A DNA stretch of 64,000 nucleotides from Lysinibacillus cavernae (GTDB lineage Bacteria; Bacillota; Bacilli; Bacillales_A; Planococcaceae). Both the position numbers and the translations under genes were made by a program. Positions 42,908 to 51,490 of this stretch are shown here, piece after piece (the stretch's first letter is position 1; each line of letters opens with the position of its first letter). The notes under the pieces were generated by a model, which was given only the letters and a program-made list of their open reading frames with translations, searched no databases and was not told the origin of the DNA. The stretch covers positions 372,001-436,000 of the forward strand of contig NZ_WMEF01000002.1 in the NCBI RefSeq assembly GCF_009724685.1. The letters run 5' to 3'.

Positions 42908-43176
42908 GAATTGGCAAGGATTTATATATGTATAAAATGTAACACGTATTTTTCCAGCTACGAATAAACTTCCTAGATGGCCAGTCGAATCCTTTTTGAG
43001 ATTAAACGTTATTACAGCATGATATTTGCGTTTTGAGGACCTCCATGATTTACTTGAGTATTTTCACGACCAAGCATTATCGTGTAAGATATTCATAGAT
43101 GAAAACTATAGCACGCTAATATAGATATCGAAAGCTCTCTGATAGACTATTGCAGAATTGTAAAGGGGAAAAGGAA

Positions 43177-43863
43177 ATGACAGATACAACAGGTTGGAAA
43201 AATAATGCGCAAGATCGTAAATTTATAGCTTCATTTAGTGGTGGTAAGGATAGTGTTTTAGCTTTATATAAAGCATCACAGGTAGGACAAGCGATTGGTC
43301 TGATTGTGATGCTAGAGGAAGAAGGGAAACGTTCTCGATCCCACGGCATGCCACCCGAGCTTATCCAGGCACAGGCTGATTCGATTGGGCTGCCTGTCTT
43401 TACAGCTGCAGCAAGCTGGACAGACTACGAAAATGTATTTATGCACCTTTTAGAAGAGGCAAAACAGCTAGGGGCAGAAGTATTAGTGACAGGTGACTTA
43501 GATATGCCTGCTCATGGCTGCTGGCATGATAAAGTCACAAAAAACGCTGGCTTACAGCTAGGTATGCCATTATGGGAAATGAACCATCGTGAGGCTGTTG
43601 ATGAATTTATTAACTTAGGATTTGTCACGATATTGGTTACAGTTAACTTATCATTAGGCATGACTGAAGAAGATTTAGGACGTGTGCTTACCCCTGAGTA
43701 TGTGAAGGAACTCGAATCCCGTAACATTGACCCTTGTGGTGAAGGTGGGGAATTCCATACAACCGTCATTGATGGACCCCTTTTCCAGCAGCCAATTGCT
43801 GTGCGCAAATGTTCGATTATTAGAGATGGGGACTATGCATTTTTACCTTTGGAACTAGATTAA
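43177..43863 (+). CDS. Dph6-like PP-loop ATPase (diphthine-ammonia ligase family)
   Basis: A 228-residue adenine-nucleotide alpha-hydrolase fold protein. The PP-loop is FSGGKDSVLALYKA near residue 20. The family signature continues with HGMPPELI, VTGDLD, NLGFVTILVTVN and DPCGEGGEFHT, which match Dph6/DUF71 amidases-ligases. Eukaryotic Dph6 makes diphthamide on EF2; bacteria lack that modification, so the bacterial substrate is unknown. AAGG lies a few bases before the ATG at 43177; a longer frame covers this site. It is a single gene. Confidence 0.85.
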   Translation: MTDTTGWKNNAQDRKFIASFSGGKDSVLALYKASQVGQAIGLIVMLEEEGKRSRSHGMPPELIQAQADSIGLPVFTAAASWTDYENVFMHLLEEAKQLGAEVLVTGDLDMPAHGCWHDKVTKNAGLQLGMPLWEMNHREAVDEFINLGFVTILVTVNLSLGMTEEDLGRVLTPEYVKELESRNIDPCGEGGEFHTTVIDGPLFQQPIAVRKCSIIRDGDYAFLPLELD

Positions 43864-43875
43864 ATCAATCAAATG

Positions 43876-43920
43876 AAACAATAATCTTTGTTAATATACA
43901 TGGGATTATTGTTTTTTTCG
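43876..43920 (+). terminator. Terminator after the Dph6-like gene
   Basis: AACAATAATC and GATTATTGTT form a 10-bp stem with a 17-nt loop and a T7 tract. Confidence 0.8.
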
Positions 43921-44052
43921 TTCTAAATTTCTCTCAATAAATCCCTATTCATTCAGCTATCACTTGAGGTGTATAAATACGATCATTTTTAAACCCCTAT
44001 CTTAATGACGTTTTTCTGTATAGAACGATTACCTTTTTGTCCAAAATAATAA

Positions 44053-44101
44053 TTGACTAGACACTTATTGGTGTCCTATAATTAAGACACCAATAAGTGT
44101 C
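44053..44101 (+). promoter_or_regulatory. Promoter with nested palindromic operator of the ArsR-SRPBCC-UvrA-like operon
   Basis: TTGACT (44053-44058) and TATAAT (44077-44082) are 18 bp apart. GACACTTATTGGTGTC (44060-44075) lies in the spacer, and its exact reverse complement GACACCAATAAGTGTC lies at 44086-44101 over the start site. Each copy is also internally palindromic (GACAC/GTGTC). ArsR dimers at both sites would block RNA polymerase completely. Confidence 0.85.
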
Positions 44102-44122
44102 CTATTAGAAAGGGTGGTGGTT

Positions 44123-44449
44123 TTGAGTAACAATCATCAAGAGCGTGACGTTTATGTAGCCATTGCTGACCCAACAAGACGACAATTGATTCGTTTATTG
44201 GCAGAGGTAGATGAGTTACCACTTCACGAATTAACCGCTCATTTTGAAATGGGCCGTACCGCTGTATCCAAACATTTAGCAATTCTAAAAGATGCTGGAC
44301 TTGTTATTGCTCGAAAGGAAGGTAGGGAAACGAGATATCGGCTAAATGCTGCTCCCTTGAAAGAAATACAAGATTGGATATCGTTTTATGAAGGCTTTTG
44401 GAAAGAAAGAATGAACAAACTACATCTTTTATTGGAGGAGAAAAAATGA
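44123..44449 (+). CDS. ArsR family repressor
   Basis: A 108-residue winged-helix protein: YVAIADPTRRQLIRLLAE, then the recognition region HFEMGRTAVSKHLAILKDAGLV and the wing ARKEGRETRYRL. It has no Cys, so it is not a thiol-type metal sensor; it belongs to the group usually paired with SRPBCC/AHSA1 genes. The start is probably the TTG at 44123 after AAAGGGTGG; GTG codons at 44114 and 44117 overlap that site. Its TGA overlaps the ATG of the SRPBCC gene by ATGA. It probably represses the operon through the nested palindrome upstream. Confidence 0.87.
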   Translation: MSNNHQERDVYVAIADPTRRQLIRLLAEVDELPLHELTAHFEMGRTAVSKHLAILKDAGLVIARKEGRETRYRLNAAPLKEIQDWISFYEGFWKERMNKLHLLLEEKK

Positions 44450-44856
44450 AACCAGATGTATCATTAGATTTTAAATTTACAAGTTCGATCGAGCAAGTAT
44501 GGCATGCTTTAACAGATTCAGATATGCTTGCAAAATGGATATGGAACAATGATTTCCAACCAATCGTTGGTCATAAATTTCAATTCCGTGCTGAACCAAA
44601 CGAATGGTGGGACGGCATTGTAGACTGTGAGGTGCTTGAAGTGGAAGAGCCTCATAAATTATCTTACACTTGGGCAAGTGCTGGTGAAACGACAACCGTA
44701 ACTTGGACATTAACACAAGGGTCAGATGGCACGACTCAGCTTCATCTTGATCAAGGTGGCTTTAGCGAAGAAACAAAAGCGCGTCAAGGTGCAATCGAAG
44801 GGGCAAAATATGCTTGGACGAATATGAGTACACAGCTTGAAAAAGTATTAGCCTAG
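44446..44856 (+). CDS. SRPBCC (AHSA1-like) ligand-binding protein
   Basis: A 136-residue START/Bet-v-1-fold protein. It opens KPDVSLDFKFTSSIEQVWHALTDSDMLAKW and continues WWDGIVDCEVLEVEEPHKLSYTW, both standard for the AHSA1 family, whose members bind hydrophobic ligands in a deep cavity. GGAGG precedes the ATG, which overlaps the ArsR stop codon. It is probably co-expressed with ArsR and, 94 bp further on, the UvrA-like ATPase. A role in binding the compound handled by the operon is inference. Confidence 0.85.
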   Translation: MKPDVSLDFKFTSSIEQVWHALTDSDMLAKWIWNNDFQPIVGHKFQFRAEPNEWWDGIVDCEVLEVEEPHKLSYTWASAGETTTVTWTLTQGSDGTTQLHLDQGGFSEETKARQGAIEGAKYAWTNMSTQLEKVLA

Positions 44857-44950
44857 TCCAAATCAAATGGTAACCATAGAGCGCAATTCCGTAACAAGAA
44901 TTGTGTTCTTTCATTTTCAGTCAACTCTTTTAAAATGGAAGGATAACAAA

Positions 44951-47900
44951 ATGAAAATCACTCAACTAATTGCTAACAATATCAACCGTTTAGATGTCGA
45001 CTTACCAGAAGATCAATCGCTAGGAATTGCAGGTTTATCTGGATCAGGGAAAACTACATTTTGCCAAACGATTGGGGAAGAATCCAAAAAACGTCTTGTT
45101 TCTTTATTACCGAAGGCTGAATATCAATATTTATTTCCAGCTATCATGGAAACGAACTTCAGCGCCATCCAGATGGAGGATATGCCCCTCGTTCTTTTTC
45201 TAGGGAAATCATCTATTTCTAGCAATCCGCGTTCAACAATCGGTACACATACGGGTGTTTTCAAAGAAATTCGTGATCGAATGGCGGATGAATTTCATCT
45301 GTCGCCCGAGGTTTTTTCCTTTAACAATGCATTAGGCTGGTGCCCTGCGTGTAAAGGACGTGGCACGACGAAAAATATAGAATGTAAAAAATGTCAGGGC
45401 AAACGCTATAGTTCAGAAGTGGAGCAACATACTATCACGTTATGGGATGAACCCCACAGTATCTCTGATATACACAATTTAAGCATTGAAACGATTTATT
45501 CTTTATCAAAAGAATTAAATATAAGTGAAGAGAAGCAGCATATTCTTCAAAATATTATCCAAATGAATATTGGCTATTTAACATTAAATCGCATAATGGG
45601 GACATTGTCAGGTGGGGAATTAACAAGACTTTACTTAGCTGAATTTATGGCTACAAGCGAAAATACGGTGATTATTGTCGATGAAATCTCTGTTGGTCTT
45701 GACCATAACACTTTATTAAAAATTTTAGAGCAAATACAACAACTAGGCTCTAAAAACCAAATTTGGCTTATTGATCATTCAGATACCGTACTAGATACAG
45801 CAGACAAGCATCTATTCTTCGGACCAGGTAGTGGAAAATACGGTGGGAAAATCGTGGAAGAGTCTCCTCGACTACAACCTATCTATTGGGAACGAAATCA
45901 GGCAATGCCAACAACCTATTATCAATTCCAAGATTTACATTGTCGTAATATACTAATGGACGAAATCAAAATTCCGCAAAATCGACTAGTAACCTTTACA
46001 GGGGAGTCTGGTTGTGGGAAGTCAACACTTGTAAATGAGTGTATCGCTAAAGATTTTGTTAAACGCTATCCAAAAGATAAACTAGTGATGGTTGGGCAAG
46101 ACCGCAACCAATCGATTACTAGTCGTTCTACTGTTGCGACATTCCTCGATATTAAAAAGAAATTGACAAAATATAGTGAGGACATTGATGATATTTTCCA
46201 ACGCTCCATTGAAGATATTATTGATGAACTACCGAATGAAGATATTGCCCATAAACGTTTAAGCTTGCTTATTAAACTTGGACTTGGCTATTTGACGTTA
46301 GAAAGGAAAACACAATCTCTGTCTACTGGTGAATTCCAATGTGTGCATTTAGTATCAGAGTTGTTTGCGAACGTTCGAAATCCACATACGCTATTTATTT
46401 TTGATGAGCCTTCTAAAGGATTGTCTCAAAACATATTAAACCAGTTTATTGATAGTGTCAGGGACATTCTTAAAGATGAATCAATCTCCATCGTTATGAT
46501 TGAGCATAATGCTTATATGCTAGAAAGCTCTGATTTTATTGTGGATTTTGGTAAAAGACAGCAGGAGCCAGTGACACATCTTGATGTGGTCAGTCATGAA
46601 GATTATTTTAATGAGTCTAATCAAACAAAACACGAGGTTCCATTACAAATCGCGTCAACGCTCGAATCAAGAAACGGCATTCAATATTTAGAAGATCATC
46701 ATATTAGTTATTTTAAAAATGCAGAAAATGTCTATAAAGGTGGCATCTTAAAAAGTCTATCCTCCATGGCTCGTCTCATTTACGGTGAGTATGAATCCAA
46801 TAAGATTGCTCCTGTCATTGCCATAGACTTGGAGAGACATTTATATAGTCAGTATAGTTTTTTGTATGAAATGGGTGGTCTGATCAATCATATTGTCGCT
46901 GCACATCCAACGAATAAGGATACAAGAAGCTTCGACTTCTATAGCCAAGATAATCATTGTCCAAGCTGTTCGGGTCGATTAGAAATTGAAAAATTTGATT
47001 TTGATCTTGTGGTGCAAAACAAAAACGTGCCATTTTGGGATGGATTATTGCATCCAGACGTGATGGATGTCTTAAAATACTATCAACATTCAAAACTGGA
47101 GTTCCTCTTCGGAGAAATTAAAAATGAACTTGGTCAAGATATTAGTAAAAGCTACAATGACATGACCGAAGAAGAAAAACATACATTTTTATATGGTTAT
47201 TGGGATAAATCATTTTATGATAAGGCAACGAAATCCTCGAAGAAATGGGAAGGCTTTAATTTTATCATTGGCCGTTATATCGTGATTTCGAAATCCATTA
47301 TTAAAGAACAAATGAAAGAGACAAGAGAGATGATGCCTTGTCCAATTTGTCATGGCACTGTACTCAACCACCAGAAGAAATTACGATTTGGGGATACGGA
47401 CATTCGTGAATTGATCCATCAACCACTGGATGAAGTCATCAAAACAGTTGGAAACTTACCACAACTAGAAAAAATCAAAGTGATCGTTGGAGGCGACATG
47501 TCGCTTCTACAAGATGTCTCCTTACTACCTAGAGAAACACAAGTAGCATTGAAGATGCTGGAATTAGAACTAGCTAGCTTTGTCGGTTATGAAATCGTCC
47601 TACAAAACGTTTTACCATTCTGGGATAAAATTAAACACAATATTAAAGCAATCAGTCTCAAAAACAAAGTAACCATTTGCGATTTTGCCAATATTTATGT
47701 GACACGAGAAACAATCATTGATCAATATTTTACAAATGGCAAATATAAAAAACTAACGTATGTGTATGAGGCATTTGGCTACAAAAAAATCGTAACGCAA
47801 ATCAATAAGGTAAAAGCCAGTCATTCCTGTCCATTCTGTAAAGGCAAAAAAGTTCTTTCTGAGGATGGGCTCCATGATGGTGTTCATAAACTAACCGTAC

Positions 47901-48121
47901 CGTGTGTTAGCTGTGGTGCGAGTGGCCTTAACGAGGAGGGGCTTGAGCAAATCGTTGATGGCATTGATGTGAAAACATGGCTAACTGGAAACGTAAGTGA
48001 TGTGGTAACAGAAGGCTCCCATCTTGAGGCAGTCGCAAATATTCCTATTTTCAATCGCCTTCGTGAATTGAATAAACAGGAAATGATGGCAGTTTATCAA
48101 TTCCTTGAGCATAATAACTAA
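44951..48121 (+). CDS. UvrA-like double ABC ATPase with relocated C-terminal zinc modules
   Basis: A 1056-residue protein. ABC domain 1 has Walker A AGLSGSGKTT (Lys about 34), a UvrA-type zinc module (CPACKGRG ... CKKCQGKRY, about 130-150), signature TLSGGELTRLYLAE (about 217) and VIIVDEISVGLDHN. ABC domain 2 has Walker A GESGCGKST (about 352), a weaker signature SLSTGEFQCVHL (about 456) and FIFDEPSKGLS, but lacks the zinc insertion that UvrA has here. Instead three Cys clusters lie in the C-terminal half: CPSC (about 670), MPCPICHGTVLN (about 795) and CPFC with CVSC (about 960-985), each followed by UvrA-like sequence. GGAAGGA precedes the ATG at 44951. It differs from true UvrA and from short UvrA2/DrrC forms. 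Confidence 0.8.
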   Translation: MKITQLIANNINRLDVDLPEDQSLGIAGLSGSGKTTFCQTIGEESKKRLVSLLPKAEYQYLFPAIMETNFSAIQMEDMPLVLFLGKSSISSNPRSTIGTHTGVFKEIRDRMADEFHLSPEVFSFNNALGWCPACKGRGTTKNIECKKCQGKRYSSEVEQHTITLWDEPHSISDIHNLSIETIYSLSKELNISEEKQHILQNIIQMNIGYLTLNRIMGTLSGGELTRLYLAEFMATSENTVIIVDEISVGLDHNTLLKILEQIQQLGSKNQIWLIDHSDTVLDTADKHLFFGPGSGKYGGKIVEESPRLQPIYWERNQAMPTTYYQFQDLHCRNILMDEIKIPQNRLVTFTGESGCGKSTLVNECIAKDFVKRYPKDKLVMVGQDRNQSITSRSTVATFLDIKKKLTKYSEDIDDIFQRSIEDIIDELPNEDIAHKRLSLLIKLGLGYLTLERKTQSLSTGEFQCVHLVSELFANVRNPHTLFIFDEPSKGLSQNILNQFIDSVRDILKDESISIVMIEHNAYMLESSDFIVDFGKRQQEPVTHLDVVSHEDYFNESNQTKHEVPLQIASTLESRNGIQYLEDHHISYFKNAENVYKGGILKSLSSMARLIYGEYESNKIAPVIAIDLERHLYSQYSFLYEMGGLINHIVAAHPTNKDTRSFDFYSQDNHCPSCSGRLEIEKFDFDLVVQNKNVPFWDGLLHPDVMDVLKYYQHSKLEFLFGEIKNELGQDISKSYNDMTEEEKHTFLYGYWDKSFYDKATKSSKKWEGFNFIIGRYIVISKSIIKEQMKETREMMPCPICHGTVLNHQKKLRFGDTDIRELIHQPLDEVIKTVGNLPQLEKIKVIVGGDMSLLQDVSLLPRETQVALKMLELELASFVGYEIVLQNVLPFWDKIKHNIKAISLKNKVTICDFANIYVTRETIIDQYFTNGKYKKLTYVYEAFGYKKIVTQINKVKASHSCPFCKGKKVLSEDGLHDGVHKLTVPCVSCGASGLNEEGLEQIVDGIDVKTWLTGNVSDVVTEGSHLEAVANIPIFNRLRELNKQEMMAVYQFLEHNN

Positions 48122-48136
48122 ATCTATCATGACAGA

Positions 48137-48170
48137 AAACCCATTTGCGATGTGCAAATGGGTTTATTTC
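48137..48170 (+). terminator. Terminator of the UvrA-like operon
   Basis: AAACCCATTTGC and GCAAATGGGTTT form a perfect 12-bp stem with a 5-nt loop, followed by a short, interrupted T tract. Confidence 0.75.
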
Positions 48171-48285
48171 GTTAGCCTAGAATCACACACTATTTTTTCC
48201 GAAAAAATGAACAATCAGTGTCGTCTTTGCCATATTAATCGTACTATAAGGTTAACTGGATTGGCAGTAAAAGGGAGGATATTTA

Positions 48286-49233
48286 GTGGTAAAAAAAGTG
48301 CTGTTATTCGGGGATATTGGCATTGATGATACTGTTGCGTTAATCTATGCAAGGCTAAATCAAGAAATAGAAATTGTGGGATTAATCGCAGACTACGGTA
48401 ATGTATCACGAGAAGATGCGGTGTCTAATATTTATTATGTCATGAAATTGTTTGACTTTCCTCAAGAGATTCCTGTTATTTTAGGGGCAGAAATACCTTT
48501 AACTGGAGAACAGCCTACTTACTATCCAGAAATTCATGGGGAAAGAGGGCTTGGACCCATTATTCCGAAAGAGGATCACGAATTAAAAATTGAAAACTTT
48601 TTGGAAATCGTCAAGATTATTGAAAAATATAAAGATGATGAACTGGTCATCGTTAATATTGGACGACTTACCTCGCTTGCAACGATGTTTATTCTCTACA
48701 AAGAGCTCATGAAAAATGTGAAGGAATTTTATATTATGGGTGGAGCATTTTGGATTCCTGGCAATGTCACAACTGTGGCAGAAGCGAATTTCCATGGAGA
48801 TCCTTTTGCAGTCAACATTGTGCTCATGTACGCAACGAATGTGACAATCATTCCATTGAATGCAACCCAAAAGGCTATAGTTACACCTGGGATGGTTGAT
48901 TATATTGATTCCTTTGGGAAAACAAAAATTCTCAAACCATTAATGGAATACTATACTCGATTTTATAAAGGACGGGACCCCTCACTCCTAGGAAGCCCCG
49001 TTCATGATGCGTTAACCCTTATGGCCACGATTTATTCTGACATGTTCATCTATGAATCCTATCCTGTAACCGTAGTCGATAAATTAGAGGGTCCTGCAAG
49101 GGGGCAAAGTATTGCCGAAACACGACCCTTTGAAAGTTTAAACAATGGACAAAAAACGCATCGGATTGCCTTTGATATTCATTATGATGATTTCTTTCAT
49201 AATTTTTTATCTATTATGACAGGCAGTAAATGA
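48286..49233 (+). CDS. Nucleoside hydrolase (IUNH family)
   Basis: A 315-residue enzyme that splits the N-glycosidic bond of nucleosides. The Ca2+-binding motif reads GDIGIDDTVAL, where D-P-G-x-D-D is usual; the Pro is Ile, but the metal Asp residues remain. IMGGAFWIPGNVTTVAEANFHGDP and PVHDALTLMA supply the later ribose- and metal-binding residues. The start is a GTG with AGGGAGG at good spacing. It ends 8 bp from the convergent gerA operon. Nucleoside hydrolases are found in spores of some Bacilli, where they degrade germinants such as inosine, which makes the neighbourhood suggestive. Confidence 0.88.
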   Translation: MVKKVLLFGDIGIDDTVALIYARLNQEIEIVGLIADYGNVSREDAVSNIYYVMKLFDFPQEIPVILGAEIPLTGEQPTYYPEIHGERGLGPIIPKEDHELKIENFLEIVKIIEKYKDDELVIVNIGRLTSLATMFILYKELMKNVKEFYIMGGAFWIPGNVTTVAEANFHGDPFAVNIVLMYATNVTIIPLNATQKAIVTPGMVDYIDSFGKTKILKPLMEYYTRFYKGRDPSLLGSPVHDALTLMATIYSDMFIYESYPVTVVDKLEGPARGQSIAETRPFESLNNGQKTHRIAFDIHYDDFFHNFLSIMTGSK

Positions 49234-49241
49234 CATGAATT

Positions 49242-50366
49242 TCATTCAAAAACGCCATCCCGTAAAATAACAAAATCAACATTCACATTTACTTTCATGT
49301 TCTTATACATCTCATGCCATTTATCTTTTGTCAGCTTAGAATGTCTTACAGTGCTTCTGTATTTCTCACCAAAGCCAAAAATATCCGACTCTACTTCTTG
49401 ACTATGCGCAATAACTCTAGATATTTCTTTTGTCAAATTTTTTTCAATCGCTTTTTCAAGTCCTGCGACACTTTTCGGATCACCTTGATTTATATCAGGA
49501 AATACCTCTAATACTCTTGATTTTATTTTGATGTTTAAGTCAAACTCTGGTGTAGCAATATCCACTAGTTCCATTTCTCTATTCGAGTGGATTGCATCAA
49601 AGGCTACTGTTATTTTGTTCGCGGGTTTTTGAAGAAATTTAGAAGGAATATCTTCTTTTTCCAATACGGTTTCATACAATCCGACTTTAAACGTATCTCT
49701 GACAATTTTTACGTAAAAACTATCTTTTGCTGGAAGTGTACTGACCATTTTGCCGCCTTTAAATAGCGCTACGCCACTTAACTCAACAAGCTCGTCATCT
49801 CTTTTGATAATAGGCATGGCCAAATCTTTACCAATAGAATAATAATCATGTGCAATTTGATGAAGTGTGGCAGAAATCATATATTCTTGTTTCACATTTT
49901 GTTCAATTAGCCTAAAAATATGTTGTCCAATATCCTCAATATTTTGATACTCGTATTTCAGTAATGGTGCTGCTTTTCCTTCCACCACAGCCATGTATAT
50001 ACCATTGCTAACACTTGCGTTTTCTAAGTTTGTATCAATATAATAACGAAGATTATCTTTTGCCACGTCTTCACCAAACAAGATTACCCTCATTTGACCA
50101 ACCATGATTTTTTTCGAAAGCTTGCGATTTGCGTCCATTCGATTTCCTTTACTTGTATCATTTTCCGTTGTCAGAACTTCCACATTGCTTTGGAATTCAG
50201 GATTCACCTCACGAATCACAGCCGTCGTAGCTATTTTTTCTTCTGCTCCTATATCGTAGCCGACTAAAGTAGTTAACCCTACTTTATCTAAAATATTTGT
50301 CTGGGCACATCCATATAAAAAAACAAAAGAGAGAAGAACTATACTTTTTCCTCTAAGCTTGTTCAT
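49242..50366 (-). CDS. Ger(x)C family spore germination lipoprotein (C subunit)
   Basis: A 374-residue lipoprotein of the germinant receptor, attached to the spore inner membrane. The lipobox is VFLYGC. Family blocks include GYDIGAEEKIATTAVIRE, KIMVGQMRVILFGEDVAKD and, near the end, WHEMYKNMKVNVNVDFVILRDG. It is the last gene of the A-B-C operon and overlaps the B gene by 14 bp. It is needed for receptor function but does not itself bind germinant in known systems. Confidence 0.93.
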   Translation of the reverse strand: MNKLRGKSIVLLSFVFLYGCAQTNILDKVGLTTLVGYDIGAEEKIATTAVIREVNPEFQSNVEVLTTENDTSKGNRMDANRKLSKKIMVGQMRVILFGEDVAKDNLRYYIDTNLENASVSNGIYMAVVEGKAAPLLKYEYQNIEDIGQHIFRLIEQNVKQEYMISATLHQIAHDYYSIGKDLAMPIIKRDDELVELSGVALFKGGKMVSTLPAKDSFYVKIVRDTFKVGLYETVLEKEDIPSKFLQKPANKITVAFDAIHSNREMELVDIATPEFDLNIKIKSRVLEVFPDINQGDPKSVAGLEKAIEKNLTKEISRVIAHSQEVESDIFGFGEKYRSTVRHSKLTKDKWHEMYKNMKVNVNVDFVILRDGVFE

Positions 50367-51474
50367 TATTTTTCACCTTCTTTGCTGTGAAGTTCTTTTT
50401 TAGTTGGGCAATGAGCCATAGCAAAATCGGATAGACAAAGACAACGTAAAATGCTACTTGTCCAAATACTGTGTTAATGGTATTAATCTGAGTCCTAGTT
50501 TGAATAAGTATTGTTCCGATGAAAGCAAAGAATGAGAATAGCCATACAAATGTTGTGCCACTTATGTTAACTAAACGAATTGCCCCACGATAAGCAGCCC
50601 ATAAATAAAAACATAAATTCGGTAAAATGATTAACATCCAAAAACAAACTGCTACGAATTCAAAGCGCTCCATAAAAGGGAAGCTAATAAAACTAAACAA
50701 TGTCAATGTTGCCCAAATTGTTTTTAGTAGCTTGCCCTCACTGTAATAGGTAATCGACACCATCATGACAGATAGATAGATAAAAGTAGTAGCTAATAAA
50801 GCTAAATGAACAGGTTTTCTAACATTTTTCTTGTCTTTTACAAAGGGGTAAATAATGTTTAATATTTCAAAGCCAATAATGGTAAAAGTCATAGAATGAG
50901 CACCTTTTAAAATCGAGCGAAAGTCGTTTTCTAAAATAGGAAGCAGACTTGCTGCAGTTGAATACTTCATAGGGAAAGCTAGCATAGGAAATATCCATAA
51001 TGAGAGTATAATACTAAAAAACGATACACCCACAATTACTCGAAGCCCACCAGTAAAGGCATAGATAATAATGATTAGTAATGTAGCAGATAGAAACCAT
51101 GTCCCGATACTTGGGAAAATCCATGCCTGTATAACTTCAATATAATTTCGTAAAACAGAAAAGAAAGCGACAAAGCAGTATAAGATATACATAGCATTCA
51201 AAAAATTGCCAATCCATTTTCCAAAAATATTAATTTGGATTCCATATAGATCATTGGAGCCATAAATCTCTAATGTTTTAATCATACAAAATGTGACAAT
51301 ATGTGTCGCAATGCCAGCCAATAGAACTGAAATCCAAGCATCGTGTCGTGCATCCTGATAAATAATGCGCTGGAATCCCTGTATACCAACCCCAATTTGA
51401 GCCCCATGTACAACAAAAAAAAGTAAGTATGCATTGATCATCTCTTTCGGGCTAAGTTGTATAGGCTTTGCCAT
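50353..51474 (-). CDS. GerB-type endospore germination permease (B subunit)
   Basis: A 373-residue membrane protein with about ten hydrophobic segments, of the amino acid permease-like GerAB/GerKB family. The first helix region reads ISPKEMINAYLLFFVVHGAQIGVG-like, typical of the family. In known receptors this subunit binds the germinant amino acid or nucleoside and gates ion release. Middle gene of the operon, 16 bp after the A gene and overlapping the C gene. Confidence 0.92.
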   Translation of the reverse strand: MAKPIQLSPKEMINAYLLFFVVHGAQIGVGIQGFQRIIYQDARHDAWISVLLAGIATHIVTFCMIKTLEIYGSNDLYGIQINIFGKWIGNFLNAMYILYCFVAFFSVLRNYIEVIQAWIFPSIGTWFLSATLLIIIIYAFTGGLRVIVGVSFFSIILSLWIFPMLAFPMKYSTAASLLPILENDFRSILKGAHSMTFTIIGFEILNIIYPFVKDKKNVRKPVHLALLATTFIYLSVMMVSITYYSEGKLLKTIWATLTLFSFISFPFMERFEFVAVCFWMLIILPNLCFYLWAAYRGAIRLVNISGTTFVWLFSFFAFIGTILIQTRTQINTINTVFGQVAFYVVFVYPILLWLIAQLKKNFTAKKVKNNEQA

Positions 51475-51490
51475 TTATTTCACCTTCAGT

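Noticed and set aside
44951..48121. Housekeeping uvrA
   Set aside because: No uvrB is adjacent, the second ABC domain lacks the zinc insertion and has a degenerate signature, and the gene is tied to an ArsR-SRPBCC pair.
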